DNA from: Bacteriovoracaceae bacterium UBA6261
GTDB taxonomy: Bacteria > Bdellovibrionota > Bacteriovoracia > Bacteriovoracales > Bacteriovoracaceae
Length of the DNA stretch: 25,198 nucleotides
Assembly: GCA_002440825.1 (NCBI GenBank)
Contig: DJVH01000053.1
Location: forward strand, 1-25,198
Reading direction: 5' to 3'
Part shown: positions 22,888 to 25,198 of the stretch, piece after piece
Layout of the letters: every line of letters starts with the position of its first letter
How positions within the stretch are numbered: position 1 is the stretch's first letter
The notes under the pieces: model-generated
What the model was told of the DNA's origin: nothing
What the model saw: only the letters and a program-made list of their open reading frames with translations
Databases searched by the model: none
Translations under genes and position numbers: made by a program

Positions 22888-23631
22888 ATGGGTTTGATTG
22901 CCTCTGGCAACACGGATATCGGAAGAAAGCGAAAGACAAATCAAGATTCATATCACATGAGTCCTGAGCACAAACTTTTTGTTGTGGCCGACGGAATGGG
23001 TGGACATAACGGCGGTGATATCGCTTCGCAGATGGCAGTAAAAATTTTGCCGGATTACGTGGTGAAAAACCTGCAAATGGATCCGGTCAATCTGCTCACG
23101 GGTTCCATCAAAGAATCCAATCGCTCCATCAAGCATTTCGGAGAAACTCATCCTGAACTTGTCGGAATGGGAACGACCATTGTTTCTTTTTTCTTTAAAG
23201 GTCAGAATCTGTATATCGGAAACGTCGGAGACTCTCGTGCCTATCTCGTTAACCATAAGAAAATATTTCAACTTTCGCGCGATCATTCACTGGTTCAGGA
23301 GAAACTGAATTACGGCGTCTACGACCGCGAACAGGCAGCACTCGATCCGCAAAAAAACGTTTTAGTCCGCACTGTGGGTTTTGAAGACGATGTGGAAGTC
23401 GATGTCTTTGTCTACAAGGTAAACAAGAATGATATTTTCCTCATCTGCTCAGACGGCCTACACGGAAAAGTCAGCGACGAAGATATTCTTTACCTGATCA
23501 ATAAATTCATTCCAGATCCGGCCCTCGCCAATCAGGCGGCCGCAGACAGAGTGATTAAAGCACTCATCGATCAGGCCAACGATAATGGTGGTCAGGATAA
23601 CATCACGGCCATTCTGGTCATCGCTCAATAG
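22888..23631 (+). CDS. PP2C-type Ser/Thr protein phosphatase (Stp1/PrpC-like)
   Basis: The protein has 247 residues, the normal size for a single-domain bacterial PP2C. All motifs are intact: GNTDIGRKRKTNQDS (Asp20), VVADGMGGHNGG (Asp35 with Gly36, the metal pair), GTTIVSFFF, IGNVGDSRAYLV, LSRDHSLVQE, LVRTVGF, LICSDGLHGKVSD (Asp189) and GGQDNITAILV (Asp237). It is cytosolic, with no TM segment. It removes phosphate from Ser/Thr in a Mn/Mg-dependent way. GAGG lies 10 nt before the ATG. The gene diverges from the prkA kinase operon; PrkA or its targets are natural candidates as substrates, though this is inference. No PASTA-type Hanks kinase is in the window. Confidence 0.95.
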   Translation: MGLIASGNTDIGRKRKTNQDSYHMSPEHKLFVVADGMGGHNGGDIASQMAVKILPDYVVKNLQMDPVNLLTGSIKESNRSIKHFGETHPELVGMGTTIVSFFFKGQNLYIGNVGDSRAYLVNHKKIFQLSRDHSLVQEKLNYGVYDREQAALDPQKNVLVRTVGFEDDVEVDVFVYKVNKNDIFLICSDGLHGKVSDEDILYLINKFIPDPALANQAAADRVIKALIDQANDNGGQDNITAILVIAQ

Positions 23632-23662
23632 CGAAGACAATATTTCTCCTTCGTAAAAAGTA

Positions 23663-23691
23663 TTGCCATGACCTCTCTGTAAACTTACAAT
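23663..23691 (+). promoter_or_regulatory. Promoter of the M23 peptidase-secA unit
   Basis: TTGCCA (23663-23668), a 17-bp spacer and TACAAT (23686-23691). The hexamers match 4 and 5 of 6 with ideal spacing, 45 bp before the start codon. Confidence 0.6.
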
Positions 23692-23735
23692 TTACTATAG
23701 GCAATTTTCCCTATTTTTTCGCTTTGGAGGATCCA

Positions 23736-24848
23736 TTGGATCGCTACTACACATTGATGATCATTCCCGAAAAAAATAAAGAAGTGCGATCGATCAAGAT
23801 TCCGCGATTGCTTTTTAAAAGTTTAATCTTCTTGTTCGTCACATTTGTTATTCTACTCGGTATTCTGACTTACGATTACTGGAACGTTCTCTCTCAGGTT
23901 TATGAGAACAAGCATCTGCTTGTTGAAAACCGCCAATTGAAAGAACAAGTGCAATTGTTCCAGATGAAACTCAACTCGATCACCGAAGATCTTGAACGCA
24001 TCAACGTTTTTGAAAGAAAACTTCGCGCGATCACAGGTCTTGAGGCCATCAAGGCCACAACGGTAGATTCAGGATTCACAGCACCAACTGCAACCGGACG
24101 CATGGCCGCGACTGGTGGAGCAGAACCTGACCGCGACTACACTCCCGGATCGATGATTAAAGTTTTTAAATCCGGACCAAAAAAAGCCGCAGAAAAACTT
24201 TCTCAATTTGAAGACGATAAAAAATTCCAGGAAACCAAAAAATTATACGAAGAAAAGATTGCCAATTCTTTTGGACTTGAAGGCAACATGACTTATTCCA
24301 AAGAATGGTCTTTTTTGACACGCCAGAGTCTCTCTATGGCGCCGCTCTATGCGGAGTTTGATTACAAATACGAAGTAGTCGTTGGTTTTTTAAAAGAAGT
24401 TGAATTACATATTCATGAACTGGATCAGCATCTTCTCGATAAAGATTCTTTTCTCCGCTCTACGCCAACGCTTATGCCGGCCCTTGGACACCTGACTTCT
24501 GGTTACGGTCCGAGAATGTCGCCGTACGCTGGAAGAATAAAAATGCACGAAGGACTCGATGTCGGTGCACCTATCGGAACTCCGATTGTCGCTCCTGCTG
24601 ATGGCGTTGTGACATTTTCCGGTCCAAAACCTGGATTTGGAAATTTTGTTCAAATCGACCATGGTTACGGAGTTGAAACCATTTTTGGACACGCGTCTAC
24701 GCTCTCAGTGAAAAAAGGACAGAAAGTTGCCCGTGGCGACAAGATTGCCACAGTCGGAAACACCGGCTACTCTACCGGACCTCACGTTCACTACGAAGTC
24801 CGCGTAAATGGTACACCTGTTGATCCCCTCTATTACGTATTGAACTAA
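23736..24848 (+). CDS. Membrane-anchored coiled-coil LytM/M23 metallopeptidase
   Basis: The protein has 370 residues. One N-terminal TM helix (about 26-46, LIFLFVTFVILLGILTYDYW) anchors it in the inner membrane. A coiled coil follows (about 55-100), then a Gly/Ala-rich stretch and a second helical part. The M23 domain is at about 250-366: HLTSGYGPRMSPY, KMHEGLDVGAP with ligands His271 and Asp275, and GPHVHYEVR with His350 and His352. All four zinc-site residues are present, so it should be an active peptidoglycan endopeptidase. The start is a TTG at 23736, because GGAGG ends 5 nt before it; an upstream TTG at 23724 overlaps that site. It may act in cell-wall growth, division or prey-wall remodelling. 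secA follows 37 bp later. Confidence 0.93.
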   Translation: MDRYYTLMIIPEKNKEVRSIKIPRLLFKSLIFLFVTFVILLGILTYDYWNVLSQVYENKHLLVENRQLKEQVQLFQMKLNSITEDLERINVFERKLRAITGLEAIKATTVDSGFTAPTATGRMAATGGAEPDRDYTPGSMIKVFKSGPKKAAEKLSQFEDDKKFQETKKLYEEKIANSFGLEGNMTYSKEWSFLTRQSLSMAPLYAEFDYKYEVVVGFLKEVELHIHELDQHLLDKDSFLRSTPTLMPALGHLTSGYGPRMSPYAGRIKMHEGLDVGAPIGTPIVAPADGVVTFSGPKPGFGNFVQIDHGYGVETIFGHASTLSVKKGQKVARGDKIATVGNTGYSTGPHVHYEVRVNGTPVDPLYYVLN

Positions 24849-24885
24849 TTTTGATTTTTTATATAAGCACTAGGAGCATTTTTAG

Positions 24886-25198
24886 ATGAACCCATTACAG
24901 CTGATTTTTGGAACGAAGTACGACCGCGATTTAAAAAAACTGAAACCGATTGTTGAACAAATCAATGCTCTTGAGCCGAAAATGCAGGCCATGTCTGATG
25001 ACGAGCTCAAAGCACAGACGCCGAAATTAAAAAAATTAATTGCTGAAGGAAAATCCACAACAGATCTTTTACCGGAAGCTTTTGCAACGATCAGAGAAGC
25101 TTCTAAACGCGTCCTGGGCATGAGACATTTTGATGTTCAGCTCATGGGCGGGATTACACTTTACAACGGCTCTATTGCCGAAATGAAAACAGGTGAAG
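24886..25198 (+). CDS. secA: Preprotein translocase ATPase SecA (N-terminal fragment, runs off the window)
   Basis: The first 104 codons of SecA are present, the motor that drives Sec-dependent export. Seen: the N-terminal FGTKYDRDLKKLKP, LPEAFATIREASKRVLGMRHFDVQLMGG (Q-motif area, split here for length) and GSIAEMKTGE, which is the start of Walker A (family MxTGEGKT). The window ends inside that motif. AGGAG (24872-24876) lies 9 nt before ATG 24886. It follows the M23 peptidase gene with no terminator visible in the 37-bp gap, so the two are likely co-transcribed from the promoter at 23663. Confidence 0.97.
   Translation, partial: MNPLQLIFGTKYDRDLKKLKPIVEQINALEPKMQAMSDDELKAQTPKLKKLIAEGKSTTDLLPEAFATIREASKRVLGMRHFDVQLMGGITLYNGSIAEMKTGE

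Noticed and set aside
1..25198. Mobile elements, tRNA or rRNA genes, toxin-antitoxin or phage-defence systems
   Set aside because: No transposase, integrase, cloverleaf sequence, rRNA segment or known defence gene was recognised on either strand.

Overview
The window is a gene-dense chromosomal stretch of about 25 kb, AT-leaning (GC roughly 45% by eye). No tRNA, rRNA, CRISPR array, insertion sequence or phage gene was seen. The gene set suggests a Gram-negative predatory-type bacterium of the Bdellovibrionota, most likely the Bacteriovorax/Peredibacter side. The clues are an intact prkA-yeaH-spoVR cluster, a FecR-domain protein fused to an outer-membrane beta-barrel, many exported proteins of unknown function, a type IV prepilin, and a LytM peptidase next to secA. 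This placement is inference from gene content; no database search was possible.

Layout. Positions 1-4077 hold mixed housekeeping and accessory genes: the end of a type II asparaginase, a small secreted protein, a DUF3147-type membrane protein, a YaeQ-DUF6172 pair, an exported App1/lipin-like phosphatase (minus strand) and a two-TM protein. Positions 4117-5907 carry a DUF2723 glycosyltransferase-like membrane protein with a TPR-like tail. A long minus-strand block (5904-12169) reads, in transcription order: RpoH-type sigma factor, rpsO, pnp, dut, a PHA-system-like protein, a ferredoxin with a long charged tail, and an exported alpha/beta hydrolase. pnp to the hydrolase look like one operon, with gaps of 3-33 bp. 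rpsO is separated from pnp by a textbook terminator and a 231-bp leader.

Positions 12350-17920 are the most accessory part. They hold a type IV prepilin behind a palindrome-bearing promoter, two exported proteins of unknown function transcribed divergently from a 36-bp gap, and a three-part protein made of a FecR domain, five 15-16 residue repeats and a C-terminal beta-barrel. These four genes alternate in strand and are packed tail to tail with 3-12 bp between stops.

Positions 17996-22686 are the minus-strand prkA-yeaH-spoVR operon (PrkA kinase/AAA+ protein, VWA-domain YeaH, SpoVR). A PP2C phosphatase diverges from it (22888-23631), so a Ser/Thr kinase and a Ser/Thr phosphatase share a 201-bp control region. 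Positions 23736-25198 carry a membrane-anchored coiled-coil LytM/M23 peptidase and the start of secA, cut off inside its Walker A motif.

There is no gene-free stretch above 300 bp. The largest gaps are 10580-10810, 22687-22887 and 12170-12349, and each holds candidate regulatory dyads described below. Several genes (YaeQ, the DUF2723 protein, the two divergent unknowns) lack a Shine-Dalgarno sequence, and the first two sit at the expected start point of a promoter-like sequence, so leaderless transcription is possible. I found no clearly new multi-gene system. The best candidates for novelty are the FecR-repeat-barrel protein and its exported neighbours, and the kinase-phosphatase pairing at prkA.
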